Below are positions 23,673 through 33,005 of a stretch of 64,000 nt of DNA, piece after piece. Source of the stretch: BM003 sp963783695 (GTDB lineage: Bacteria; Pseudomonadota; Gammaproteobacteria; Steroidobacterales; BM003). Every line of letters starts with the position of its first letter. The stretch's first letter is position 1. The stretch lies in NCBI GenBank assembly GCA_963783695.1, contig CAWAOM010000006.1:248001-312000 (forward strand). The letters are read 5' to 3'. The notes beneath the pieces are model-generated. The model did no database searches, was not told where the DNA came from, and saw only the letters and a list, made by a program, of their open reading frames with translations. Both the position numbers and the translations under genes were made by a program.

Positions 23673-24527
23673 TCATTCCGCTTGCCCCGCGCGTGCCGCT
23701 GCCAGCCGCGCCAGGAGAGGCGATTCACTCACGCCCCGGGCCACAAACGCGCGCTCTCCGGAGCGGCATGTCGCCAGCACGCGCTGCGCGTCCGGCTCCG
23801 AATCAAAACCGGCAAACACCGCCGACCCTGTTCCTGTCAGGCTGGCCGGCGCAAATTGGCCAAGCCATTCCAAAGCCGCCGCAACCGCGGGATAGCGGCG
23901 ACAGACCACCGCTTCGCAATCGTTGCGGCCACCCTGCGCCAGAAAACCGCGTATTGTCGTAGGGGGCGTATTGCGTGTCAATTCGGAGGCCGCAAAAACA
24001 TCGCGCGTTGCCACGCTGCAGGCGGGAACGAGAACCAGATACCAGCGCTGCGGCAACGCCATCGGGGTCAGAATCTCGCCGACGCCCTCGGCCCACGCGC
24101 TGTGACCCAGGACAAAGACTGGAACATCCGCGCCGAGCGCCAGTCCCAGTTCGGCCAGGGCGGTCCGATCCAGCCCAGTATCCCAAATGTGGTTCAGCGC
24201 GACCAAGGTTGTCGCCGCATCCGAACTGCCGCCACCCAGTCCGGCCGCCATGGGTACCGCCTTGTGTAAACGAATCCGAACCCCACCCGAATACCCGCTC
24301 CGTGCCTTCAGCAAGCGCGCCGCGCGCACGCAGAGATCATCATCCTCGGGAACCCCGGCGAGGTCTCCGTCGCGCTCAATGACGGATTCCTCACACGGCA
24401 AAAAGTGTAACTCATCGCCGAAGTCGAGCAACTGGAAAACCGTTTGCAAGCAATGATAACCGTCGTCGCGGCGCCCGACGATGTGCAACATCAGGTTGAG
24501 TTTGGCCGGCGCCGGCCACGCAGACAT
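23673..24527 (-). CDS. ispE: 4-diphosphocytidyl-2-C-methyl-D-erythritol kinase
   Basis: The 284-residue GHMP kinase phosphorylates CDP-ME in the MEP isoprenoid pathway. It has the N-terminal PAPAKLNLMLHIVGRRDDGYH, the ATP-binding glycine loop PMAAGLGGGSSDAA and the C-terminal LTGTGSAVFAGF motif. The ATG at 24527 gives the family N-terminus and starts 14 bp after the lolB stop. The longer frame to 24581 overlaps lolB. It belongs to the lolB-ispE-tRNA-Gln-prs run. Confidence 0.94.
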   Translation of the reverse strand: MSAWPAPAKLNLMLHIVGRRDDGYHCLQTVFQLLDFGDELHFLPCEESVIERDGDLAGVPEDDDLCVRAARLLKARSGYSGGVRIRLHKAVPMAAGLGGGSSDAATTLVALNHIWDTGLDRTALAELGLALGADVPVFVLGHSAWAEGVGEILTPMALPQRWYLVLVPACSVATRDVFAASELTRNTPPTTIRGFLAQGGRNDCEAVVCRRYPAVAAALEWLGQFAPASLTGTGSAVFAGFDSEPDAQRVLATCRSGERAFVARGVSESPLLARLAAARAGQAE

Positions 24528-24541
24528 GTCGTTGCGCAACG

Positions 24542-25153
24542 TCACTGGATCCGGCCGGCCGTGGCATAGTCGAGACGCCAACGATCCACCGCGAACCGCA
24601 ACCGGACGCCGGCCTGCTCAACCACCAGCTTGTGCGGCAACCACTCGTTCTGCACCTGCCTGTAGGAATCGAAGCTCACGACCCAACCCTGCTGATCCAG
24701 CTGCCGCAACAGGCCGTCATCGCCGAACTCGAGATCCGCTGGCGTTGCCGGATCCGGCAACGCCAGCATCCAGAAACGCAGACCGGCCAGAGGTACCGAC
24801 CAGCCGATACGCTGGCGCAACTCCTGGGCCGGACTGGTGAGCTCCCACCTGTCGCCATTCGACATGTCGAGCGTGATCTGCTCATCGTTACCGACAAGGC
24901 GGAACCCCCCGACTCCGAGCGGTCCACGAAACGACAAGGAAACGAAACTGCCGGCCTGAGTCCACACCACCGAACCATTAAATGCGTCAGCGTCGGTTTT
25001 CGCGGCGAGACGGCCGCGCACATTCCACTGGTCGAGGTCCTGCAAACGGCTCGCCCGATCCTGCCACTCTCCCGGCATTGGCGCGGGCTTGCGTAATCCG
25101 GCGCATCCCGCCATGGCGAAGATGACGAGGACCAGAACGAAAACGCGCATCAT
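24542..25153 (-). CDS. lolB: Outer-membrane lipoprotein receptor LolB
   Basis: The 203-residue lipoprotein has a signal peptide and lipobox MAGC (lipidated Cys at 17). The mature part shows the LolB pattern: WNVRGRLAAKTDADAFNGSVVW, and the loop GPLGVGGFRLVGNDEQITL. LolB takes lipoproteins from LolA and inserts them in the outer membrane. Its start overlaps the upstream TPR lipoprotein stop by 4 bp (ATGA), and ispE follows by 14 bp. This order with hemA divergent is common in Gammaproteobacteria. Confidence 0.93.
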   Translation of the reverse strand: MMRVFVLVLVIFAMAGCAGLRKPAPMPGEWQDRASRLQDLDQWNVRGRLAAKTDADAFNGSVVWTQAGSFVSLSFRGPLGVGGFRLVGNDEQITLDMSNGDRWELTSPAQELRQRIGWSVPLAGLRFWMLALPDPATPADLEFGDDGLLRQLDQQGWVVSFDSYRQVQNEWLPHKLVVEQAGVRLRFAVDRWRLDYATAGRIQ

Positions 25154-26850
25154 GTATCGAACTGTGCTGCCACGGCCTCAATGACGTCACTATCGGGATA
25201 TTCGCGCCGCGCCGATTCGAACACCTCGCGCGCTTCGGCACGGGCACCGGTTGCAAGCAGTACTTCGCTCAGGTGCGCGGCGATCTCAGGATCGCGCGAT
25301 AAAACCCGCGCACGCCGCAAATATCGTATCGCCGCTTCCTCGCGACCGCGGCGGTACAGGACCCAGCCCATACTGTCGAGGATCGCCGCATTTGACGGGT
25401 CGAGCTTGAGCGCTCGTTCGATCAGCTTTTGCGCCTCGCGCAAGCTCCGGTCATTGTCCGCCAGCGTATAGCCAAGCGCATTCAGGGCGATGGGGTCGTC
25501 CGGGTTGTCGGCGAGAATACCGCGCAACTCCCTGACCGCCTCATCAGTTCGCCCCAGCCGTTCGAGCAAAAATGCATGGCCGTAGCGCAGCTCGCTGGCG
25601 CCATCCTGCTCCGCTATCCCCTGCGCGTAGAGCGCCAGGGCCGCGTCGGTATCGCCGCTTTCGGCAAGCAAATCCGCCTCGGCGGCCGCCGCCGAAACCG
25701 CATAATCCGGGAAGGCCCGCGCGAGTTCGCGCAAATGCTGGCGCCCCTCCTCGATATCGCCGCGCTGGAGGAAGATATCGGCGATTTCTATCTGCGCCGA
25801 CAGGAAGTACTCGCTGGGCTCGACGGACCGGTAATAGACCAGCGCATCGTCGTACAGCTCTTGCTGCCGCGCGATCCGGCCCAGATAGTAGTAGCCCTCG
25901 TCGTAGTATCCGGTGGTAACCAGCCAGCCAAAGTATTTTCGCGCCGTATCGAAATCGCGCACTTGCATCGAGACCAGCGCCAACGCACGGACTGCGTCGT
26001 TTTCCCGCGATCCTTCGGCCTTGACCGCCTCGAACTGCAGCAACGCCTCGTCGTAGCGGCCGAGGCCGGCAAGCATGCCACCATAATCGAGCTGTACGGC
26101 GGGGTCCTCGGTGGCAGCGGCCACCCGCGCACCCTGGCTAATACCCTCTTCTACCTCACCACTGGCAATCAGCGTGCGCGCCAGCAGCATCCCGGCAGCG
26201 TCCCACTCCGGACGCATTTCCAGCGCCCGCCGCGAACTCGAGCGGGCCAGCTTCAACTGCGAAGATTGCAATGCCAGCGCGGCGACGGCATAACGACCCT
26301 CGGCGGTATCTTGTTCCTTGACCAGTTTCTGCATCGCCGCGGTGGCGGCTGCATGATTCTCCTCCTGCAGCAACAACGCCAGCAGCCCCAGGTCAGGTTC
26401 GGCACCGTGCGCCCCATAGGCATCGCGCACCATTCGCAGGTGCGGCAGCGCCGCATCGACGTTGTCCTCACGCAACTCGATCAGCGCCAGAAACCTGTGG
26501 GCCGAATAATTCTCGGGTTCGACCAGCAACCAGCGCCGCGCGCACACGCGCGCATCGTCATACCGCTCGTAGGCAAATGCCAGCGACGTCGCGCGCTCGA
26601 TCAGATCGGGATCGGTCGACAATTCGGCGGCCCGTCTGAACTCGTTGACCGCGGTATCGTACATTTCGCGTTGCAGCGCGATCTCACCGAGCATCGCGTG
26701 ATAGGTCGCCTCACTGGCGTCACCGGCGAGCGGCTGTTCCTGCCGCACAGCCGTTTGAACCGGGTCCGAATCCGGACTCGATTGCTGGCTTGCGCAGGCC
26801 CCCAGAAAAAGCGCAAGGGCAACGCCGAATAGGCTGACGGGGATATGCAT
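25150..26850 (-). CDS. Tetratricopeptide-repeat outer-membrane lipoprotein
   Basis: The 566-residue protein begins with a lipoprotein signal (LFLGAC, lipid Cys at 19) and consists mainly of TPR helices, e.g. YDTAVNEFRRAAELSTDP near the N-terminus and LNALGYTLADNDRSLREAQ, LIERALKLDPSNAAILDSM near the C-terminus. It resembles the TPR lipoprotein encoded beside lolB and hemA in Pseudomonas (PA4667 type). TPR proteins scaffold partners; the partner here is unknown. It is the first gene of the TPR-lolB-ispE transcript and is divergent from hemA. Confidence 0.85.
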   Translation of the reverse strand: MHIPVSLFGVALALFLGACASQQSSPDSDPVQTAVRQEQPLAGDASEATYHAMLGEIALQREMYDTAVNEFRRAAELSTDPDLIERATSLAFAYERYDDARVCARRWLLVEPENYSAHRFLALIELREDNVDAALPHLRMVRDAYGAHGAEPDLGLLALLLQEENHAAATAAMQKLVKEQDTAEGRYAVAALALQSSQLKLARSSSRRALEMRPEWDAAGMLLARTLIASGEVEEGISQGARVAAATEDPAVQLDYGGMLAGLGRYDEALLQFEAVKAEGSRENDAVRALALVSMQVRDFDTARKYFGWLVTTGYYDEGYYYLGRIARQQELYDDALVYYRSVEPSEYFLSAQIEIADIFLQRGDIEEGRQHLRELARAFPDYAVSAAAAEADLLAESGDTDAALALYAQGIAEQDGASELRYGHAFLLERLGRTDEAVRELRGILADNPDDPIALNALGYTLADNDRSLREAQKLIERALKLDPSNAAILDSMGWVLYRRGREEAAIRYLRRARVLSRDPEIAAHLSEVLLATGARAEAREVFESARREYPDSDVIEAVAAQFDT

Positions 26851-26886
26851 AGGGCGGGCTGGGAATCCTCAATCGGGGAATTTAGC

Positions 26887-26915
26887 AGTATACGGACTGC
26901 CGAAGCTTGTTATAA
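26887..26915 (-). promoter_or_regulatory. Candidate promoter for TPR-lolB-ispE
   Basis: On the minus strand TTATAA (26915-26910) is followed after 17 bp by TATACT (26892-26887), matching sigma-70 -35 and -10 boxes at 4/6 and 5/6. The start of the TPR gene lies about 37 bp downstream. The hemA promoter must overlap this spacer on the other strand. Confidence 0.42.
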
Positions 26916-26963
26916 GGCCACTTGTACCGGAAAATCCGCCTTTCCGTGGATACGCAGCCAGTC

Positions 26964-28256
26964 ATGGCCCTCAACATAATTGGTATCAATCACCGCACCG
27001 CACCGGTCGCCATTCGCGAACAGGTCGCGTTCGGCCCCGAGCACCTGCCGCCGGCATTGACCGCATTGCGGCAGCTTGACGGCGTGGAAGAGAGCCTGAT
27101 CGTATCAACCTGCAACCGCACCGAGCTTTACTGTCACCTGAACGGCACCGATGCCGCATTCATGGAGTCCTGGCTCCTGGACCAGCGCGGAATGGACCGA
27201 TCGCTCTCCCGCTGCATCTACTCTCTGAATGCGGACGCCGCCGTCCATCACGCGTTCGCCGTGGCATCGGGGCTGGATTCGGCCATACTCGGCGAGCCGC
27301 AAATTCTCGGCCAGATGAAGGATGCCTACCGTCTCGCCCATGCCGCAGGAACGACCGGCCCGGTTCTCAACGGCTTGTTTCAGCACGCATTTTCTGTCGC
27401 AAAGCATGTTCGGACCGATACTGACATCGGTACCAGTGCAGTATCTGTCGCCTATGCCGCAGTCAGCCTTGCACGCCAGATATTCGCCGGATTCGAACGC
27501 CACAGCGCGTTGCTCGTCGGCGCGGGTCAGACGATCGAGCTGGTCGCGCAGCACCTTTACGGTCACGGCATGAAGCGGATGATCATTGCCAACCGCAGCA
27601 TCAACCGGGCGCGCGATCTGGCGACGCCGCTCTCCGGTTTCGCTATCTCGCTCGACGAGGTCGGTACTCATCTCACAGAATCCGACATTGTTATTTCCTC
27701 GACCGCGAGTCCGACCCCGATCATTACTCGCGACGCGGTCGCTGCCGCGCTCAAGGCCCGCCGGCGCCGCCCGATGTTCATCGTCGACATCGCGGTACCC
27801 CGCGACGTCGAGCCCGAGGTTGCCGAGCTCGAAGACGTTTATCTTTACACGGTTGACGATCTGCAAAGCGTGATCGAGGAGAACCTCAAGTCACGCGAAG
27901 CCGCCGCCGAGGAAGCCAACGAAATCATCAGTGCGGAAGTCGCCCGCTACCAGTTGCGCCAACGCGGCCTGGATGCCGTACCGACCATTCGCGAGTTGCG
28001 CGACAATGCGCGGTCGGTTCGCGCCCAGGTGCTGCGCCAGGCACGGCGGGCATTGCTGGCGGGACACGACCCGCACCAGGTGCTGGAAATGCTGTCCCAT
28101 AGCCTGGTGAACAAGCTGGTGCACTCGCCGACCATAATGTTGCGGGAGGCCGCCGAGGCCGGCGATCGCGAGCTTCTGCGCGTCGCGCGAATGCTGTTCA
28201 ACCTGAACCGCGGCGAGCGCGACGGCACTCCGGACGAGGACACTGATTCATCGTGA
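26964..28256 (+). CDS. hemA: Glutamyl-tRNA reductase
   Basis: The 430-residue enzyme reduces glutamyl-tRNA to glutamate-1-semialdehyde, the first step of C5 tetrapyrrole synthesis. It has GINHRTAPV at 7-15, the catalytic C50 in VSTCNRTELYC, an NADPH-binding GAGQTIELVAQHL region, and a C-terminal dimerisation helix. The ATG at 26964 gives the family N-terminus (MALNIIGINH); the in-frame TTG at 26922 lacks support. Its stop overlaps the prfA GTG by 4 bp. Confidence 0.95.
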   Translation: MALNIIGINHRTAPVAIREQVAFGPEHLPPALTALRQLDGVEESLIVSTCNRTELYCHLNGTDAAFMESWLLDQRGMDRSLSRCIYSLNADAAVHHAFAVASGLDSAILGEPQILGQMKDAYRLAHAAGTTGPVLNGLFQHAFSVAKHVRTDTDIGTSAVSVAYAAVSLARQIFAGFERHSALLVGAGQTIELVAQHLYGHGMKRMIIANRSINRARDLATPLSGFAISLDEVGTHLTESDIVISSTASPTPIITRDAVAAALKARRRRPMFIVDIAVPRDVEPEVAELEDVYLYTVDDLQSVIEENLKSREAAAEEANEIISAEVARYQLRQRGLDAVPTIRELRDNARSVRAQVLRQARRALLAGHDPHQVLEMLSHSLVNKLVHSPTIMLREAAEAGDRELLRVARMLFNLNRGERDGTPDEDTDSS

Positions 28257-29332
28257 AACCGTCCATTGCCCGCAAACTCGATGCTCTGCAGGAACGCTTT
28301 GAAGAGGTCTCCGGGCTGCTGTCGGACCCGGCGGTGATAGCGAAGCAGGATCAGTTCCGCGAGCTATCGCAGGAATATGCGCGAATCGACCCGGTGGTAA
28401 AGACTTACGAGACCTATCGTCGCGCGCTCGAAGACCTCGCGACGGCCGAGGAGATGAGCAACGACCCGGAGCCGGACATCCGCGAACTCGGCGACGACGA
28501 GCGCAAGGATGCGGCACAGCGATGCGAGAAGCTCGAACTCGAGCTGCAAAAACACCTGGTACCGAGGGATCCCAACGACAGTCGCAACACCTATCTGGAA
28601 ATTCGTGCCGGCACCGGTGGCGACGAGGCCGCGCTTTTCTCCGGCGATCTGTTCCGCATGTACTCGAGATACGCTGAGCGACGTGGCTGGCAGGTCGAAA
28701 TAATGAGCCAGAGCGACGGCGATCATGGCGGATTCAAGGAGATCATCTGCCGCATCGTTGGCCGCGGCGTCTATTCGCATCTCAAGTTCGAGTCCGGCGC
28801 ACACCGGGTGCAGCGTGTCCCGGCGACCGAGTCTCAGGGGCGCATTCATACCTCGGCCTGCACTGTTGCGGTCATGCCCGAAGTTGACGAGGTTGACGAG
28901 GTTGACGTCGCCACCGGAGATCTGCGCATCGATACGTATCGCGCGTCCGGCGCCGGCGGCCAGCATGTGAACCGCACCGACTCGGCCGTGCGTATTACTC
29001 ACTTGCCAAGCGGTATCGTGGTGGAGTGCCAGGACGAGCGATCGCAGCACAAAAACAAGGCACGCGCGATGTCGCTGCTAAAAGCGCGCCTGCTCGCCGC
29101 GCAACAGGAAAAACAACAGAGCGAGCAGGCTCAGCAACGACGCCAGCTGGTCGGTTCGGGCGACCGCTCGGAGCGCATCCGCACCTATAATTTCCCGCAG
29201 GGCCGGATAACCGATCACCGCATCAACCTGACTCTTTACAAACTGGATGACGTGCTGCAGGGCGATCTGGATCAGATCGTCGGACCTCTTACCAACGAGT
29301 ACCAGGCCGACCAGCTGGCGGCGCTCGGCTGA
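28253..29332 (+). CDS. prfA: Peptide chain release factor 1
   Basis: The 359-residue protein has the RF1 stop-reading tripeptide PAT at 190-192 (RF2 has SPF) and the hydrolysis motif GGQ at 235-237. It releases peptides at UAA and UAG. The GTG start is coupled to hemA by a GTGA overlap. Before the GGQ domain, EVDEVDEVD is encoded by three near-identical 9-bp units. Unusually, prmC, which methylates this GGQ, is not next but 3.7 kb downstream. Confidence 0.96.
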   Translation: MKPSIARKLDALQERFEEVSGLLSDPAVIAKQDQFRELSQEYARIDPVVKTYETYRRALEDLATAEEMSNDPEPDIRELGDDERKDAAQRCEKLELELQKHLVPRDPNDSRNTYLEIRAGTGGDEAALFSGDLFRMYSRYAERRGWQVEIMSQSDGDHGGFKEIICRIVGRGVYSHLKFESGAHRVQRVPATESQGRIHTSACTVAVMPEVDEVDEVDVATGDLRIDTYRASGAGGQHVNRTDSAVRITHLPSGIVVECQDERSQHKNKARAMSLLKARLLAAQQEKQQSEQAQQRRQLVGSGDRSERIRTYNFPQGRITDHRINLTLYKLDDVLQGDLDQIVGPLTNEYQADQLAALG

Positions 29333-29353
29333 ACGGATACAGCGAGACAACAA

Positions 29354-30370
29354 ATGGACGTGCGAACGAGCGTGCTGGAGTGCATTGGAAAAACCCCGCT
29401 GGTGCGGCTGGCCGCCGCCTCGGCGGCAACCGGCTGCGAGATTTTCGGTAAGGCAGAATTCATGAATCCGGGTGGGTCGATCAAGGACCGCGCCGCGCTC
29501 GGCATCGTCCGCGCGGCCGAAGCCAGTGGCGAACTGCAACCGGGCGGGACCATTGTAGAAGGGACCGCGGGCAATACCGGTATCGGTATTGCAATGGTCG
29601 CCAATGCGCTGGGTTACCGCAGCGTCATCGTCATGCCCGAAACCCAGTCAAAAGAAAAAATCGATACGTTGCGCGCATACGGTGCCGAGTTGCATCTGGT
29701 GCCGGCGGTGCCCTATCGCAATCCCGAGAACTATGTTCACGTGTCGCAGCGGCTCGCCGCACAATTGGCGGCGACCGACCCGGCGGGAGCGGTTTGGGCC
29801 AACCAGTTCGACAATACGGCGAACCGCGATTTCCATGCGCTCACTACCGGACCCGAAATCTGGAACCAGACGGACGGTAAAGTCGACGGCTTCGTATGCG
29901 CGGTAGGCACCGGCGGCACGCTGGCCGGCGTGGCAAGGGCGCTGCGCGAGCGCAACCCGGCGGTCCGGATTGCGCTATCCGATCCGGCCGGTTCAGGCCT
30001 CTATCATTACTACACCCGCGGAGAGATCGAAGTCGAAGGCAATTCGATCACCGAAGGCATCGGCAATGGCCGCATCACCGGAAATCTTGATGATGTCGTC
30101 ATCGACCATGCGTTCCGGATCGAGGATTCAGAGTCGATACCGCTGGTGTTTAGCCTGTTGCGCGGGGAGGGACTGCTTCTAGGTGGCTCCAGCGGGGTCA
30201 ACGTCGCCGGCGCTATTCGCCTCGCGCACGAACTCGGACCGGGCCATGTGATCGTCACGATCCTGTGCGATTCGGGGTTGCGTTATCGCGCAAAATTATT
30301 CAACCCCGAATTTCTCGCGGCAAAGGGCCTCGACGTGCCCGACTGGCTGGAAACGATCGCAACCCCTTAG
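29354..30370 (+). CDS. PLP-dependent cysteine synthase-family enzyme
   Basis: The 338-residue fold-type II enzyme has the PLP lysine K44 in NPGGSIKDRAA, the substrate loop EGTAGNTGIG and the phosphate loop GTGGTLAG. It most resembles cysteine synthase A-like proteins that use O-acetylserine and sulfide. It begins 21 bp after prfA in the same direction. Neighbouring cystathionine synthase and gamma-lyase-type genes on the opposite strand support a role in sulfur amino-acid metabolism, but the thiol donor and substrate are not proven. No CBS regulatory domain is present. Confidence 0.8.
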   Translation: MDVRTSVLECIGKTPLVRLAAASAATGCEIFGKAEFMNPGGSIKDRAALGIVRAAEASGELQPGGTIVEGTAGNTGIGIAMVANALGYRSVIVMPETQSKEKIDTLRAYGAELHLVPAVPYRNPENYVHVSQRLAAQLAATDPAGAVWANQFDNTANRDFHALTTGPEIWNQTDGKVDGFVCAVGTGGTLAGVARALRERNPAVRIALSDPAGSGLYHYYTRGEIEVEGNSITEGIGNGRITGNLDDVVIDHAFRIEDSESIPLVFSLLRGEGLLLGGSSGVNVAGAIRLAHELGPGHVIVTILCDSGLRYRAKLFNPEFLAAKGLDVPDWLETIATP

Positions 30371-30395
30371 CGCGACCATCGCCCCATGCAGCGCA

Positions 30396-31565
30396 TTAAC
30401 CGGCGGCGGCAGCGAGCGCCGTGTCGAGGTCCGCGATCAGGTCGTCGACGTCTTCTACCCCAACCGACAGGCGTATCAGGGAATCGCTGATGCCAAGCGC
30501 GGCGCGCATTTCGGCGGGCACGGATGCGTGGGTCATGATCGCGGGATGATCGACAAGACTCTCGACACCACCGAGACTTTCGGCCAGCGCAAACAAGCGG
30601 CAGGTCTCCATAAACTTGCGCGCCGCGTCGAGTTCGCCACGAATTCGGAAACTCACGATTCCGCCGGCCCCGTTCATCTGCCGTTGCGCCAGCTCGTGCT
30701 GAGGATGGCTGGCAAGCCCGGGATAGATGACGGACTCGACTGCCGGGTGTTGCGCGAGCCACTCGGCAATCGCCTGCGCATTTTCGTTATGGCGCTGCAT
30801 TCGCAGCGCCAGCGTCTTGACTCCACGCAACGCCAGAAAACTGTCGAACGGCCCGGCAATCGCCCCGGCTGAATTTTGCAAAAACGCCAGTTGCTCGGCG
30901 AGATCCGTCCGCGCCGTCACCGCAATTCCGCCAACAACGTCCGAATGGCCGCCAAGATACTTGGTAGCCGAATGGACAACGATGTCACAGCCGAATTGCA
31001 ACGGCTTTTGAATGTAGGGTGTCGCAAATGTGTTATCCGCGACCACGAGGATATCGCGTTGCTTCAAGGCGCCTACGATGGCCTCAATATCGACCAGCTT
31101 CAGCAACGGATTTGACGGCGTCTCCAGCCACACCATGCGTGTATCCGGCCCCACCGCCAGCGCAAGCTGCTCCGGGTTACTGAGGTCGGCGAAGGTAAAC
31201 GACAGGCCGGCGCTGCGCCGGCGCACCTGTTCGAACAGGCGCACCGTTCCGCCATACAGATCGTCGAGTGCAACAATGTGACTGCCGCTGTCGAGCAGTT
31301 CGAGGATCGTCGCAATCGCGGCCATGCCCGACGCAAACCCGAATGCCGCGATACCGCCTTCGAGATCGGCCACACAACGCTCATAGGCATGGCGGGTTGG
31401 ATTCTGAGTGCGCGAATATTCGTAGCCCTGATGAACGCCGGGGCTGCTCTGCACATACGTCGAAGTCGCATAGATGGGCGGCATGATTGCGCCGGTACTC
31501 GGATCCGGAGCCTGGCCGGCGTGGATCACCCGTGTGGCGAAAGCGTCTTTTCCGTCTTTGCTCAT
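30396..31565 (-). CDS. Cystathionine gamma-lyase/gamma-synthase family enzyme
   Basis: The 389-residue PLP enzyme of the Cys/Met metabolism family has the PLP lysine K202 in VHSATKYLGGHSDV and the EYSRTQNPTR substrate/cofactor loop. Sequence alone cannot separate gamma-synthase (MetB), beta-lyase (MetC) and gamma-lyase (CGL). Coupling by ATGA overlap to a cystathionine beta-synthase with CBS domains favours gamma-lyase in reverse transsulfuration, making cysteine from methionine-derived cystathionine; that is inference from context. Confidence 0.82.
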   Translation of the reverse strand: MSKDGKDAFATRVIHAGQAPDPSTGAIMPPIYATSTYVQSSPGVHQGYEYSRTQNPTRHAYERCVADLEGGIAAFGFASGMAAIATILELLDSGSHIVALDDLYGGTVRLFEQVRRRSAGLSFTFADLSNPEQLALAVGPDTRMVWLETPSNPLLKLVDIEAIVGALKQRDILVVADNTFATPYIQKPLQFGCDIVVHSATKYLGGHSDVVGGIAVTARTDLAEQLAFLQNSAGAIAGPFDSFLALRGVKTLALRMQRHNENAQAIAEWLAQHPAVESVIYPGLASHPQHELAQRQMNGAGGIVSFRIRGELDAARKFMETCRLFALAESLGGVESLVDHPAIMTHASVPAEMRAALGISDSLIRLSVGVEDVDDLIADLDTALAAAAG

Positions 31566-32944
31566 GATTGCCTCGTCGTCCCGAATTGCACTTGCTTACG
31601 CAGTTGGTTGAGTACATCGGCGCGTGTGATAAGTCCGTAGAACACATCGCCGTCCATTACCGCGGCATAAGGCTGGGCGTGAAGGATCGACACCAGATGC
31701 TGCAGATCGAGATCCTTTCGCACACTTACGAACGTGGTCTGCATCGCATCACGCACCGCCGCGTTCATCAGTTCCGGGGATTCGAAGACATGGCGAATGA
31801 TGTCGTCTTCGGTAAGAACACCGACCAGGCGCTCATTCTCCATCACCGGAAGCTGGGAAAATCCGGCGTTGCGCAAGCGATTGTGTGCGGTGGTCAGGAT
31901 GTCGGTCGGCCCAATCGTCACCGTCGCCCGCTCATCATGCGGCCGGCCCACGAGGTCGCGCAGGTCACCGTGTTGCTCACGCTGAATAAAACCCTGGTCC
32001 TCGAGCCAGAAATCATTGAACAGCTTGGACAGGTACTTGTTACCGGTGTCGCAGGCAAACGTGACAACGCGTTTGGTACTGGTCTGTTCACGGCAATACT
32101 TGAGCGCGGCGGCGATAACGGTTCCCGAAGACGAGCCGACCAGCAATCCCTCCTTGCGCAACAACTCGCGAGCGGTTGCAAACGACTCGGCGTCGGTGAT
32201 CGTATAGGCCTTGCTTACCCCGGACAGGTCGCAGATATCGGGAATAAAGTCCTCGCCTATGCCCTCCACCAGCCAGCTGCCGCTTGGCCCTATCTCACCG
32301 GTTTCGATAAACCCCGCCAGTACCGATCCCTCCGGATCGGCGAGCACGATATCGACAGTCGGCGCCTCGCGCGCAAAATAGCGTGTCAGACCGGTGATCG
32401 TGCCAGAGGAGCCGACACCGACGACAACTGCATCCAGCGCATGATCCATGTCACTCCAGATCTCCGGCGCCGTCGTCTCCTCATGCGCTTTCGGGTTGTC
32501 CGGATTCCCGAACTGGTTGATGAAGTAAGCGTTTTTCTCCGCGGCGATACTCGCGCCCAGGTCCTGGTAATACTCCGGGTGGCCCTTGGCGACATCCGAT
32601 CGGGTCAGCACGACCTCGGCGCCCATTGCCCGGAGGTTGAAAATTTTCTCCTGGCTCATCTTGTCGGGGAGGACCAGGATCAGGTGGTAGCCTTTTTGCG
32701 CCGCCACCAGCGCAAGCCCGAGGCCGGTGTTGCCGGCCGTGGCCTCGACAATCGTGTCGCCCGGTTTGAGATCGCCGCGTTTCTCCGCCTCTTCGATCAT
32801 GCTCAGGCCGATCCGGTCCTTGATCGAGCCGGCCGGGTTTTGCAACTCCAGCTTCAGGTAGAGTTCGCATACACCCGTGTCGATACGACTGACCCGCAAC
32901 AGCGGTGTTTTGCCAATCATCTCGAGTGTGTTGTTGTAGATCAT
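31562..32944 (-). CDS. Cystathionine beta-synthase with C-terminal CBS domains
   Basis: The 460-residue enzyme has a fold-type II PLP core (K42 in NPAGSIKDRIG, EATAGNTGLGL, GVGSSGTITGL) and two C-terminal CBS motifs (about 340-455, e.g. LPVMENERLVGVLTEDDIIRHV). It joins serine or O-acetylserine to homocysteine to give cystathionine; the CBS domains may bind SAM or adenine nucleotides. ATG 32944 follows a strong GGAGG site. It is co-transcribed with the gamma-lyase-type gene and divergent from prmC. Confidence 0.86.
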   Translation of the reverse strand: MIYNNTLEMIGKTPLLRVSRIDTGVCELYLKLELQNPAGSIKDRIGLSMIEEAEKRGDLKPGDTIVEATAGNTGLGLALVAAQKGYHLILVLPDKMSQEKIFNLRAMGAEVVLTRSDVAKGHPEYYQDLGASIAAEKNAYFINQFGNPDNPKAHEETTAPEIWSDMDHALDAVVVGVGSSGTITGLTRYFAREAPTVDIVLADPEGSVLAGFIETGEIGPSGSWLVEGIGEDFIPDICDLSGVSKAYTITDAESFATARELLRKEGLLVGSSSGTVIAAALKYCREQTSTKRVVTFACDTGNKYLSKLFNDFWLEDQGFIQREQHGDLRDLVGRPHDERATVTIGPTDILTTAHNRLRNAGFSQLPVMENERLVGVLTEDDIIRHVFESPELMNAAVRDAMQTTFVSVRKDLDLQHLVSILHAQPYAAVMDGDVFYGLITRADVLNQLRKQVQFGTTRQS

Positions 32945-33005
32945 CGCCCCCTCTCCTCCCTCAATGCTGCGCGTATTCTACTTAAAGGGCGGGTACTATA
33001 TCGTC

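Noticed and set aside
25429..26832. 467-codon plus-strand ORF opposite the TPR lipoprotein
   Set aside because: Antisense shadow; composition is mostly Arg/Gln/His as expected from a reverse frame.
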